DNA of 39,445 nucleotides from assembly GCA_002371625.1 (NCBI GenBank), contig DFFV01000116.1:1-39445 (forward strand). The letters run 5' to 3'. Under the pieces are notes generated by a model. It was not told where the DNA came from. It did not search any database and was given only the letters and a program-made list of their open reading frames with translations. Below, piece after piece: positions 23,092-30,048 of this stretch. The stretch comes from Ruminococcus sp. UBA3767 (GTDB taxonomy: Bacteria > Bacillota > Clostridia > Oscillospirales > Ruminococcaceae). The first letter of the stretch is position 1. Every line of letters starts with the position of its first letter. Position numbers and translations under genes: made by a program.

Positions 23092-24606
23092 TCAGGTCTT
23101 GTCCGAGGTCGCAAGCATTACCCAGTAATGGCTTGTCACCCTGTAACCGCTTTTTGTTTCCTGAACTGTTACCCTGCATATCGCAGCGTAGTTGACATTT
23201 GCCTTCTCAATGTTCTTGGCGTGCGAAGCCGAAGCCATCCACTTGTTGAATGCCCACGAAGCGTTCTCATCACCGCAGTTGAAACCGTTTGCAAGGTTCT
23301 CCGCACTGTTGAGCTGCCCCAGCAGATAAGTCCTCAGCCCGATATCCTTGAATACCGTCTGATATTGACCGCCGCCTCTTGCCGCAGGTCTTGTGTGTGA
23401 GTAGGTCGGGTAAAGCGCATATTCCTCAGCCCTTATCTTTGCCGCCGTGTATATCTTGCCCGTCGGGTCGGCTGAAAGCGCCTTTAATCCCTTGCTTGCC
23501 CTCTGCTTGTTTATCAGCTCAAGCATCTGCTTCGTGTAATCCTCATAAGCGATTATCTTGACGTTTCTTCCGTCACTTGGTATCGCCAGCGGCGAAAGTG
23601 ATTGTGTAACAACGTTTGCCGAAGCCGCAGTCGTCTTTTTGGTCGTTGCCGCAGTTGCCGCCGGTTTAGCCGCAGTTACAGCCGGTTTTGCCGGGTTGGC
23701 TGCCGGGCTTGCCGGTTTTGCAGGGCTTGGGGTAGGATCCTGTTTCTCCGCACCGTTTGCGCTGCTCTGGCTCGTGGCAGGCTGCGTTGTCTGCGCAGCC
23801 GAGGTCACGGTACCCGAAGCAGCCGTCCTTGCAAGCTCCCTGCCGTTTGCAGTCAGCGTGTTTGAACTTACTGCGTAGCTCACGCCCTCAATGCAGAACC
23901 TCTCAACAGCCTTTCCGTCAGCATCCTTGACGCTCAGCCCGTTCCTGTCTGCCGAAAGCTCGATAGTCAGCACCCTGCCGTCATCAGCAGTTACCTCTGC
24001 CTTGTCCGTGCCCGAACCGCCGTTTTTCAGCAGCCTCAGCTTGCCGTTTCCGTCATCCAGCAGCGTGTAATCCTTGCCAAGAAGCATACCGCTTCCCTCG
24101 CTGCTTCGTGCTGTCAGCTTCACCCCGTCAATGTACAGCTCGCCGTCCTTGAGCCTTATCTTAGCGCCGTTGTAGGTAAAACCGCTTATTTCCTGCTCTC
24201 CTGCGATCATCGTGAGCTTTCCGTCTTTCACATCAAGCGTTATCTCGCCCTTGTCGTCCGAGGTCAGCGAAGCCTTTTCTATCTCCTCGCCGTTCAGATC
24301 CTTAAGGCATATCTTAGCGTCGGCGTTCTTTGTCACCAGGAACTTGTCCAGAACGTAATAATGTATCGTTCTGCTGTCGTCTATCTCAAAAGCCTCGTCC
24401 TCGGGCATCGTCTTTTCACCCGGGTCGTCTTCGCTGCTGTCGTCACCGCTGCGCTTTTCCTCGAATTGCGGCTTGTCCTCCTGCCGTGACTGCTCAGCTG
24501 TCTTTATATCCCTGCTCTGTGTTACCTCGGGATCCTGTCCTGCAAACAGCGAAAGACACAGTGCAAGCACAGTTATCCCCAGCAGGATCCTTTTAAGTCT
24601 GTTCAC
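23092..24606 (-). CDS. Secreted CAP-domain (SCP/PR1-like) protein
   Basis: The 504-residue exported protein has a signal peptide (about 1-22, ILLGITVLALCLSLFAG) and a charged region. A beta-rich middle part follows (about 70-265, KICLKDLNGEEIEKASLTSD and similar strands). Next comes a Pro/Ala/Thr/Lys linker (about 275-330) and a C-terminal CAP domain (about 360-504). CAP features are LELINKQRASKGLKALS, YSHTRPAARG, AENLANGF in place of the usual GENIA, and the WMASASHAKNIEKANVNYAA segment. Bacterial CAP proteins are secreted and of unknown activity; the spore-coat protein SafA partner YkwD is similar. The GTG start follows GGGGGAGG. Confidence 0.85.
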   Translation of the reverse strand: MNRLKRILLGITVLALCLSLFAGQDPEVTQSRDIKTAEQSRQEDKPQFEEKRSGDDSSEDDPGEKTMPEDEAFEIDDSRTIHYYVLDKFLVTKNADAKICLKDLNGEEIEKASLTSDDKGEITLDVKDGKLTMIAGEQEISGFTYNGAKIRLKDGELYIDGVKLTARSSEGSGMLLGKDYTLLDDGNGKLRLLKNGGSGTDKAEVTADDGRVLTIELSADRNGLSVKDADGKAVERFCIEGVSYAVSSNTLTANGRELARTAASGTVTSAAQTTQPATSQSSANGAEKQDPTPSPAKPASPAANPAKPAVTAAKPAATAATTKKTTAASANVVTQSLSPLAIPSDGRNVKIIAYEDYTKQMLELINKQRASKGLKALSADPTGKIYTAAKIRAEEYALYPTYSHTRPAARGGGQYQTVFKDIGLRTYLLGQLNSAENLANGFNCGDENASWAFNKWMASASHAKNIEKANVNYAAICRVTVQETKSGYRVTSHYWVMLATSDKT

Positions 24607-24646
24607 AGTAACACCTCCCCCGAAAAGCGTATACTATCTTAATTTG

Positions 24647-24675
24647 ATTATAACAGCGTATTTTGTGAATTTCAA
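24647..24675 (-). promoter_or_regulatory. Sigma-A promoter for the CAP-domain gene
   Basis: On the minus strand TTGAAA (24675-24670), a 17-base spacer and TATAAT (24652-24647). The -35 overlaps the noc stop codon. Confidence 0.82.
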
Positions 24676-25595
24676 GGCACAGAAATGGGTGTATTTTTTA
24701 AATTTTTTGAGGATATTTTAATTATGTATTCTATATGGTCCTCGTGGTCTATCCTTTTGGTGTCCGCCTCCACTCCTGCAAGCCGCATAACGTCCACAGC
24801 CTTGTTCACAGTGTTGAAAAACATTCTCACATCTCTCAGCACCACTGCCCCCTTGCGAATGTTCTGCCTGCGTATCTCCTGCTCCTGCATTTTCTTGATC
24901 TGCCCCTCCAGCTGATTTACCGTCCAGCCGCCGTTGACCGCCTTCAGTAAAACGCTCTTGCGCATATCCTCATCGTCTATTTTCAGCAAAGCCCTTGCGT
25001 GCCGCTCGCTCAGCCCCGTGTCCGTGATTATATCTCTCTCCTCCTGCGAAAGCCGCAGCAAACGCAGCTTGTTCGCCACCGTGCTCTGCGCCGAACCCAG
25101 CCGCACAGCAAGCTCCTCCTGCTTCAGCCCGAACCGCCTGATAAGCTCCTCCATTGCCTGCGCCTCCTCAAAAAATCCCAGCTGCGCCCGTTGGATATTT
25201 TCTATCAGTGCCATTACCGCACTGCGCTTGCTGTCAGCGTTTATAACAATGCAGGGCACGCTTTTCATACCTGCCATTTTTGCCGCTCTCAGCCTGCGCT
25301 CCCCCGAGATAAGCTCAAAGCCGCCCTCAACTCTGCGCACGCTCAGCGGCTGGATTATCCCGTCCTGCGAGATGCTCTTTGCAAGCTCCGTCAGCTTGTC
25401 GGGCGCAAAAAACTTTCTTGGCTGCGCAGGGTTGGTGCGAATGTCTGCGACCGAAATGTCAAATATCTTCCCGACCTCTTTTACCGCAAGGCTGCTGCCC
25501 TGTTCCCTTTTGCGTTCGTAATACTGCGTAACGTTCTCGTCGTAATCTTCCTCACCGATAAAAGCTCTGCTCAGAGCCTTTTGTAGTATGCTCAT
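24672..25595 (-). CDS. noc: Nucleoid occlusion protein Noc (ParB paralogue)
   Basis: The 307-residue protein is a CTP-type ParB-fold DNA-binding protein. The N-terminus (MSILQKALSRAFIG) can form the amphipathic helix that tethers Noc to the membrane. The ParB core has NPAQPRKFF, SISQDGIIQPL and GERRLRAAKMAG (GERR at 98-101). The helix-turn-helix reads AQSTVANKLRLL, then ERHARALL, which agrees with Bacillus Noc (GQSTIANKLRLL, ERHARALI) rather than with ParB (KSRxxIANxLRLL, GHxxxL). Those residues set the preference for Noc sites over parS. Noc blocks division over the nucleoid. It is divergent from parA, with two parS sites between them. Confidence 0.88.
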   Translation of the reverse strand: MSILQKALSRAFIGEEDYDENVTQYYERKREQGSSLAVKEVGKIFDISVADIRTNPAQPRKFFAPDKLTELAKSISQDGIIQPLSVRRVEGGFELISGERRLRAAKMAGMKSVPCIVINADSKRSAVMALIENIQRAQLGFFEEAQAMEELIRRFGLKQEELAVRLGSAQSTVANKLRLLRLSQEERDIITDTGLSERHARALLKIDDEDMRKSVLLKAVNGGWTVNQLEGQIKKMQEQEIRRQNIRKGAVVLRDVRMFFNTVNKAVDVMRLAGVEADTKRIDHEDHIEYIIKISSKNLKNTPISVP

Positions 25596-25760
25596 TTTGA
25601 TTCCTCCTTTTTATGTGATGATAACACACAAAAGTCCGCATTTCCATAGCTTTATGCACGCAAATTTACCCAAAATACCGCCACGCATCAGCTTTTTGCA
25701 GCATTTTCTGCGTCTGCTCTCCAAAATTTTGCCGCTCCCCTGCCGACAAAGCTCGAAAAA

Positions 25761-25776
25761 TGTTTCACGTGAAACA
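25761..25776. promoter_or_regulatory. parS: parS site 1
   Basis: TGTTTCACGTGAAACA is the exact 16-base palindromic Bacillus-type parS, the loading site for ParB. Confidence 0.97.
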
Positions 25777-25947
25777 TTTTCACTTTGCAAAAAAGATCCG
25801 CATTGAACCTGCCCTGCTTTTGTGTCTGTTCTTTTTTAATTCCGCCTGCCCTGCCCTGCCGCCGCTTTCTTCGGGACTTTCTTTTTTCAGCATTTTTCAC
25901 CGCCGCACAGAAAGTTTTCTCCTTTCCTGTCTTTTCTCCACGAAAAA

Positions 25948-25963
25948 TGTTTCACGTGAAACA
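25948..25963. promoter_or_regulatory. parS: parS site 2
   Basis: TGTTTCACGTGAAACA, a perfect copy 187 bases from site 1 and about 50 bases upstream of the parA -10 box. Confidence 0.97.
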
Positions 25964-25989
25964 TTGCAAATTTTATTTTCAAAAACCCC

Positions 25990-26018
25990 TTTTCAAAATG
26001 CGGAAAATGTTGTATAAT
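25990..26018 (+). promoter_or_regulatory. Promoter for parA-parB
   Basis: TATAAT (26013-26018) is a perfect -10. The -35 at 25990-25995 (TTTTCA) is weak, with a 17-base spacer. It begins 27 bases after parS site 2, so ParB spreading from parS could affect it. Confidence 0.65.
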
Positions 26019-26081
26019 AAAAATGCGGCAGCAGCCGTAATCATTTCGGAATGGAGGAAACGCCTTTTGGCGTGTAATAAA

Positions 26082-26894
26082 ATGGGAAGTGTAATTGCAG
26101 TTTCAAACCAGAAAGGCGGAGTCGGAAAATCCACGACCGTGGTAAATCTTGCTTCCGTTTTCGGTGCAAAAGGCTCAAAGGTACTCATAATAGATTTCGA
26201 TCCGCAGGGCAACACCACGACCAGCCTTGGCATTGCTAAAAAAAGCATACGCAACACTATTTACGATGTGCTGCTCGGAGATTGTCTGCTTCAGGAGGCA
26301 GTAGTTGCTTCGGCGTTCAGGGGAGTTTCTGTCGTGCCGACGACGCAGGACCTTGCAAGTGCATCTGTCGAGCTGCTTTCGATGCAGAACAGGGCAATGC
26401 GCCTGCGCAGCTGCATTGCCGATGCGGCTGATTTTTACGACTACATCTTTATCGACTGTCCGCCGACGCTGGATATGCTGACGATAAATGCGCTGGTCGC
26501 AGCAAACTCGGTGATAATCCCGATACAGTGCGAGTTCCTCTCGCTTGAAGGACTGGTGGAGCTTCACCAGACGATAAACCGGGTGAAAGAAACGTGGAAC
26601 AGCGAGCTTGAGGTCGAGGGGATACTTTTTACAATGTGCGTTTCCCGTTACAAGCTGACAGAGCAGATAATCAAAGAGGTGCGCAAGCATTTCCCGAACG
26701 AAACGTTCAACACGGTGATACCGAGAAATGTTGCTGTCTCCGAAGCGCCCAGCTTTGGCGAGCCGGTGATATACTACGAGAAAAAATCCAAGGGTGCAAA
26801 GGCTTATGAGGAGCTTGCCAAGGAGATAACCAAGAGAAGAAAAAAGAAAGCAAAGGAAAATGTTTCACGTGAAACATTTGGCGGAAAGGAATAG
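26082..26894 (+). CDS. parA: Chromosome partitioning ATPase ParA (Soj)
   Basis: The 270-residue deviant-Walker ATPase binds DNA non-specifically when ATP-bound and drives origin segregation with ParB-parS. The signatures are KGGVGKST (Walker A), IIDFDPQGNTT, FIDCPPTLDMLT and the C-terminal GEPVIYYEKKSKGAKAYEEL. The last codons contain a parS site, encoding NVSRETF. The ATG at 26082 gives the conventional N-terminus, but GGAGG (26053-26057) lies 24 bases upstream with a small hairpin between. A TTG at 26067 is better spaced and would add five residues. parB follows after three bases. Confidence 0.95.
   Translation: MGSVIAVSNQKGGVGKSTTVVNLASVFGAKGSKVLIIDFDPQGNTTTSLGIAKKSIRNTIYDVLLGDCLLQEAVVASAFRGVSVVPTTQDLASASVELLSMQNRAMRLRSCIADAADFYDYIFIDCPPTLDMLTINALVAANSVIIPIQCEFLSLEGLVELHQTINRVKETWNSELEVEGILFTMCVSRYKLTEQIIKEVRKHFPNETFNTVIPRNVAVSEAPSFGEPVIYYEKKSKGAKAYEELAKEITKRRKKKAKENVSRETFGGKE
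26861..26876. promoter_or_regulatory. parS: parS site 3, inside the 3' end of parA
   Basis: TGTTTCACGTGAAACA, a perfect copy within the parA reading frame, 18 bases before its stop codon. Confidence 0.97.
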
Positions 26895-26897
26895 AAA

Positions 26898-27803
26898 ATG
26901 AGCAAAAAGGCACGAATGAACAGGGGACTCGATGCGCTTTTCAGCGACAACAGCGTTCCCGAGGAGAAAAAAGAAGCCGGGCAGGCGCAAAACGGCACTG
27001 CTTATGTGAGCATTTCGCTCGTTGAGCCGAACAAGAGCCAGCCGAGAAACCAGTTCGATGAGGGAAAAATACAGGAGCTTGCGCAGAGCATAAAGGAAAA
27101 TGGTATCCTGCAGCCGATACTTGTAACTCCGCTTGAAAACGGCGGTTACAGGATAGTTGCGGGGGAGAGGCGCTGGAGAGCTGCAAGAGTTGCCGGGCTG
27201 AAGGAGGTTCCCGTTTTTATAAGGGAGCTTAACAACAAGCAGGTGATGCAGCTTGCGCTGATAGAGAATATTCAGAGGGAGGACCTTACGCCGATAGAGG
27301 AAGCGATGGCTTACAAGCAGCTGATGGACGTTTACTCGATGACGCAGCAGGACGTTTCGCAGGCGGTGGGGAAGTCCCGTTCGGTGATAGCAAATTCGCT
27401 CAGGCTGCTCACGCTGGGCGAGCCTGCGATGACTTTGCTTGAGGAGGGACAGCTGACCGTTGGGCACGCAAAAATGCTTGCAGGCATAACCGACTCAAAG
27501 GAGCAGGAGGAGTGCGCAAGGATCGCTGCGGAAAACAAGCTGACGGTGCGTGAGCTTGAGAAATATATTTCCATTATGGCGAATAAGGACCCACAGCAGT
27601 CCGCCAAGGCGAAAAAGCCTTCAATGAAGCTGGATAACCCGTTTTTGCGTGAGTTTGAGATAAGCGTGAACGACAGGTCAAGTGTAAAGGCGAAGGCAAA
27701 GCAGTCGGGCAGGGGAGCGACCTCGGTGACGCTGACTATCGGCAAGGACGTTGACGTGAACGATGTGCTGAGCAAGCTGGCAGAGCTGCTGGCGAACTAC
27801 TGA
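26898..27803 (+). CDS. parB: Chromosome partitioning protein ParB (Spo0J)
   Basis: The 301-residue CTP-dependent DNA clamp loads at parS and recruits SMC. The N-terminal basic peptide RMNRGLDALFSD is the ParA-stimulating motif. The CTP-binding fold shows NKSQPRNQF, SIKENGILQPILV and GERRWRAARVAG (GERR at 89-92). The helix-turn-helix has GKSRSVIANSLRLL and GHAKML, the parS-type pattern in contrast to Noc. The C-terminal dimerisation region (about 255-301) ends in LSKLAELLANY. The start follows AAAGGAATAG, three bases after parA. A strong terminator follows the stop. Confidence 0.95.
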   Translation: MSKKARMNRGLDALFSDNSVPEEKKEAGQAQNGTAYVSISLVEPNKSQPRNQFDEGKIQELAQSIKENGILQPILVTPLENGGYRIVAGERRWRAARVAGLKEVPVFIRELNNKQVMQLALIENIQREDLTPIEEAMAYKQLMDVYSMTQQDVSQAVGKSRSVIANSLRLLTLGEPAMTLLEEGQLTVGHAKMLAGITDSKEQEECARIAAENKLTVRELEKYISIMANKDPQQSAKAKKPSMKLDNPFLREFEISVNDRSSVKAKAKQSGRGATSVTLTIGKDVDVNDVLSKLAELLANY

Positions 27804-27811
27804 AAAATAAT

Positions 27812-27841
27812 AAAGGCTGACCTTTTCGGGTCAGCTTTTTT
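27812..27841 (+). terminator. Terminator copy 1 (after parB)
   Basis: GGCTGACC and GGGTCAGC pair around TTTTC, followed by six T's. It begins nine bases after the parB stop. Confidence 0.85.
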
Positions 27842-27845
27842 AATG

Positions 27846-27985
27846 CTGGCAAACTATGCTGTTGGTATAATGCTCAAATAAAGATTGGATAATATAAAAG
27901 ATGAGCTTTCTGTTTAGGGGGCTTTCCGATCGCCCCCTATGACCCCTTCGGTCACAAATCATTGATTTTGTATAGTAATGACAGA
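27846..27985 (+). repeat. Dispersed non-coding element, copy C
   Basis: About 140 bases with the full GGGGGC/GCCCCC hairpin at 27917-27937. It is nearly identical to copies D and E, and shares core and ends with copies A and B. Confidence 0.75.
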
Positions 27986-28013
27986 AAAGGCTGACCTTTG
28001 GGTCAGCTTTTTT
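27986..28013 (+). terminator. Terminator copy 2
   Basis: GCTGACC and GGTCAGC pair around TTTG, followed by TTTTTT. Confidence 0.75.
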
Positions 28014-28148
28014 AATGTTGACAAACTATGCTGTTGGTATAATGCTCAAATAAAGGTTGGATAATATAAAATATGAGCTTCATGTTTAGGGGGCTTCCCC
28101 CTATGACCCCTTCGGTCACAAATCATTGATTTTGTATAGTAATTACAG
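28014..28148 (+). repeat. Dispersed non-coding element, copy D (loop deletion)
   Basis: Nearly identical to copy E, but the central hairpin is GGGGGCTTCCCCC: eight bases of loop and inner stem are missing. Confidence 0.75.
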
Positions 28149-28177
28149 AAAAGGCTGACCTTCGGGTCAGCTTTTTT
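28149..28177 (+). terminator. Terminator copy 3
   Basis: GGCTGACC, loop TTC, GGGTCAGC, then TTTTTT. Confidence 0.75.
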
Positions 28178-28319
28178 AATGTTGGCAAACTATGCTGTTG
28201 GTATAATGCTCAAATAAAGGTTGGATAATATAAAATATGAGCTTCATGTTTAGGGGGCTTTCCGATCGCCCCCTATGACCCCTTCGGTCACAGATTATTG
28301 ATTTTGTATAGTAATTACA
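28178..28319 (+). repeat. Dispersed non-coding element, copy E
   Basis: A full-length copy with intact central hairpin (28254-28274), adjacent to the terminator that overlaps the convergent gene's stop. Confidence 0.75.
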
Positions 28320-28345
28320 GAAAGGCTGACCTTTTCGGGTCAGCC
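28320..28345 (-). terminator. Terminator copy 4, overlapping the convergent gene's stop codon
   Basis: GGCTGACC, TTTTC, GGGTCAGCC. On the minus strand it is followed by TTTCTGT. The TGA of the pseudouridine synthase gene (28342-28340) lies inside the stem. Confidence 0.65.
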
Positions 28346-29203
28346 TTGTTCGTTGATGAGTTTTTTCATATCGCCGGGGAGCGGGGCGTTTACGGTGAGC
28401 GTTTGGTGGGTGATGGGGTGGGTGAAGCTCACGCTTGAACAATGCAGTGCCTGCCTGCCGATAAGCTCGCTTTTCTCCCCGTACATATCGTCCCCGACAA
28501 GTGCGTGCCCGATATACGCTGTATGGCAGCGTATCTGGTGCGTTCTTCCTGTTTCAAGGACGAACCTGCACAATGCGAACCTGCCCGAGCGTTTCACAAC
28601 ACAGAAAGTAGTTGCGGCATACTGCCCGTCGCTGCGGACGCACCGCCTGATGATAGATTCGCTTTCCCTTGCGATAGGTGCACATATCCTTCCGCCGCCG
28701 CAGGCAATGCCGCTGACGATGCCAAGGTAGGTCTTTTTGCAGCTTTTATGCAGCCTGTTTGCGCTGTACCTGTCCTTTGCGATGACGACGCAGCCGCTGG
28801 TATCTTTATCGAGCCTGTTGACGCAGCGGAATGCGGCAGCAGGGCAGTGGTATGCAAAGAAATTTGAAAGGGTATCGCCACGGTGATTTATAGATTCGTG
28901 GCAGGGCATTGAGGGCGGTTTATCGAAAACCACGAGGTAGTCGTCCTCGTATAGAATTCCGACGGCGAGGCTGCCGTTTGGCTCGGCAGAGGCTTGCTCC
29001 TGTTCGCTCAGCGAGATAACATCGCCGCAGCTTACGCTATCGACTGTTCTTATCGGGTGAGAATTGCACAGCATACCGCCGTCCACACGTTTAAGGCGTG
29101 TTATCTGCCTGCGTGAAAAGCCCATTTCACGCAGGACATCACCGAGCTTTCTGCCATGCTCGGCGGCTGTGCAGGTAAAAACTATTTGCGGTATTTCTGC
29201 CAC
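28340..29203 (-). CDS. RluA-family pseudouridine synthase
   Basis: The 287-residue enzyme isomerises uridine to pseudouridine in RNA. An S4-like RNA-binding N-terminus (about 12-70, GRKLGDVLREMGFSRRQITR) precedes the catalytic domain. Its signature VNRLDKDTSGCVV has the nucleophile Asp132. Later family segments are FALCRFVLETGRTHQIRCH and HALVGDDMYG. The target (23S rRNA or tRNA) cannot be fixed from sequence. The GTG at 29203 overlaps the end of the upstream gene by 22 bases, and the ribosome site (AAGAAGG) almost touches it, so start choice is uncertain. It is the last gene of a four-gene minus-strand operon. Confidence 0.88.
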   Translation of the reverse strand: MAEIPQIVFTCTAAEHGRKLGDVLREMGFSRRQITRLKRVDGGMLCNSHPIRTVDSVSCGDVISLSEQEQASAEPNGSLAVGILYEDDYLVVFDKPPSMPCHESINHRGDTLSNFFAYHCPAAAFRCVNRLDKDTSGCVVIAKDRYSANRLHKSCKKTYLGIVSGIACGGGRICAPIARESESIIRRCVRSDGQYAATTFCVVKRSGRFALCRFVLETGRTHQIRCHTAYIGHALVGDDMYGEKSELIGRQALHCSSVSFTHPITHQTLTVNAPLPGDMKKLINEQG

Positions 29204-30018
29204 CTTCTTATCATTGAGGGCATTTTGTCCTGCCAGTAATCGCCCATTATATCCTTTATCATCGAGTTATAGGAAACTGCCCAGTAGGGATAGATCAGAA
29301 AGAACGGGTAAATGAGCAGCACTAACGGAACAAGCGGCAGAAATGAACAAATGAGTGAGAAATACTGTCCGTAGTGGCCTTCCATCAGCTTTGCGGAAAG
29401 GTCGCAGGCATCGAACACGCTCGTTCTCGGGTTGAGCGACATGATATACGGTGCAAGCGCAAGTGAGGCGCAATACTTTACGAACACGCCCAGCCAGATA
29501 AGAGTAAAGCCGATACATATCATGAAAACGAAAAGACCTATCGAGGTAAGCTCTTCTGTCCGGTTCCTGATGCTCCAGCGGAAGATCAGATAGCTTGAAA
29601 GCAGGGCAGGTATCAGCATACACAGCTTCATAAAATTGATGACCGCAGAGGAGCGCAGCGAGATGCGGATAAACTCATTCGTGTGCGCAAAGAGGTACTG
29701 GCGTGTGAGGATATAATCCCTGTCGAGAGTCACGTCGATAAAAAGTCTGCGCAATATCTGGCGCTGATAGGTGAGAAAGCTGAGGACAACGACTGCCTGG
29801 AACACCCACATTACCGCAACCCAGGGTATTTTGGGGATATTGCGGATATCGTAGTAATAGCCAAGTCCGAGCCTGTCCAGGACCAGATAAACGGTGAACT
29901 CTACCAGAAATATCAGGCAGACGTTGGTTATCATGTGCAGCGTGAGGGTAAGGCTTGGACCGAACTGGCTGCTGAGTGAGGCTTTTGCATTTTTCTTTAT
30001 CTGTGCGGTGCTGAGCAT
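29182..30018 (-). CDS. DUF975-type integral membrane protein
   Basis: The 278-residue protein has about six hydrophobic segments (near 30-48, 66-85, 125-145, 160-185, 190-205 and 225-250). It carries the DUF975 pattern: an N-terminal STAQIKKNAKASL helix, a middle ASLALAPYIMSLNP and a PYWAVSYNSMIKDIMG segment near the end. Function is unknown. The ATG follows GAAAGGAGG at good spacing. It overlaps the downstream pseudouridine synthase gene, implying coupled translation. Confidence 0.75.
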   Translation of the reverse strand: MLSTAQIKKNAKASLSSQFGPSLTLTLHMITNVCLIFLVEFTVYLVLDRLGLGYYYDIRNIPKIPWVAVMWVFQAVVVLSFLTYQRQILRRLFIDVTLDRDYILTRQYLFAHTNEFIRISLRSSAVINFMKLCMLIPALLSSYLIFRWSIRNRTEELTSIGLFVFMICIGFTLIWLGVFVKYCASLALAPYIMSLNPRTSVFDACDLSAKLMEGHYGQYFSLICSFLPLVPLVLLIYPFFLIYPYWAVSYNSMIKDIMGDYWQDKMPSMIRRWQKYRK

Positions 30019-30048
30019 TGGGGTATCCTCCTTTCACAAGGTATATAT

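Larger units (their letters stand above)
25596..26081. other. noc/parA divergent intergenic region, putative origin neighbourhood
   Basis: These 486 bases hold no clear gene. They contain two perfect parS sites and the parA promoter. A pyrimidine-rich + strand runs up to the second parS, and the G/C bias changes sign right after it. One DnaA-box-like 9-mer, TTATGCACG (25652-25660, one mismatch to TTATNCACA), is present; other candidates have two mismatches. No AT-rich 13-mer array is obvious. Confidence 0.5.
27804..28339. repeat. Tandem array of three dispersed-element units between parB and the rluA-type gene
   Basis: The whole 536-base gap is made of four near-identical terminator hairpins alternating with three element copies, with a period of about 174, 164 and 171 bases. 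There is no coding capacity. Each core runs AAACTATGCTGTTGG, then GATAATATAAAA, the GGGGGC/GCCCCC hairpin, ACCCCTTCGGTCACA and TGATTTTGTATAGTAAT. The middle copy lacks eight bases of the hairpin loop. The last terminator overlaps the stop codon of the convergent pseudouridine synthase gene. Confidence 0.85.

Noticed and set aside
23558..23878. Plus-strand Ala/Val-rich reading frame over the CAP gene
   Set aside because: It is the antisense of the Pro/Ala/Thr linker; low complexity gives a long open frame without a ribosome site.
25596..26081. Firm oriC call from DnaA boxes
   Set aside because: Only one 9-mer with one mismatch (TTATGCACG) and two-mismatch candidates are present; no box cluster. 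The origin idea therefore rests on skew and parS and is listed as a finding, not a feature.
27804..28339. CRISPR array
   Set aside because: The repeated unit is ~170 bases with no short repeat/unique spacer pattern; the repeats contain terminators and palindromes.
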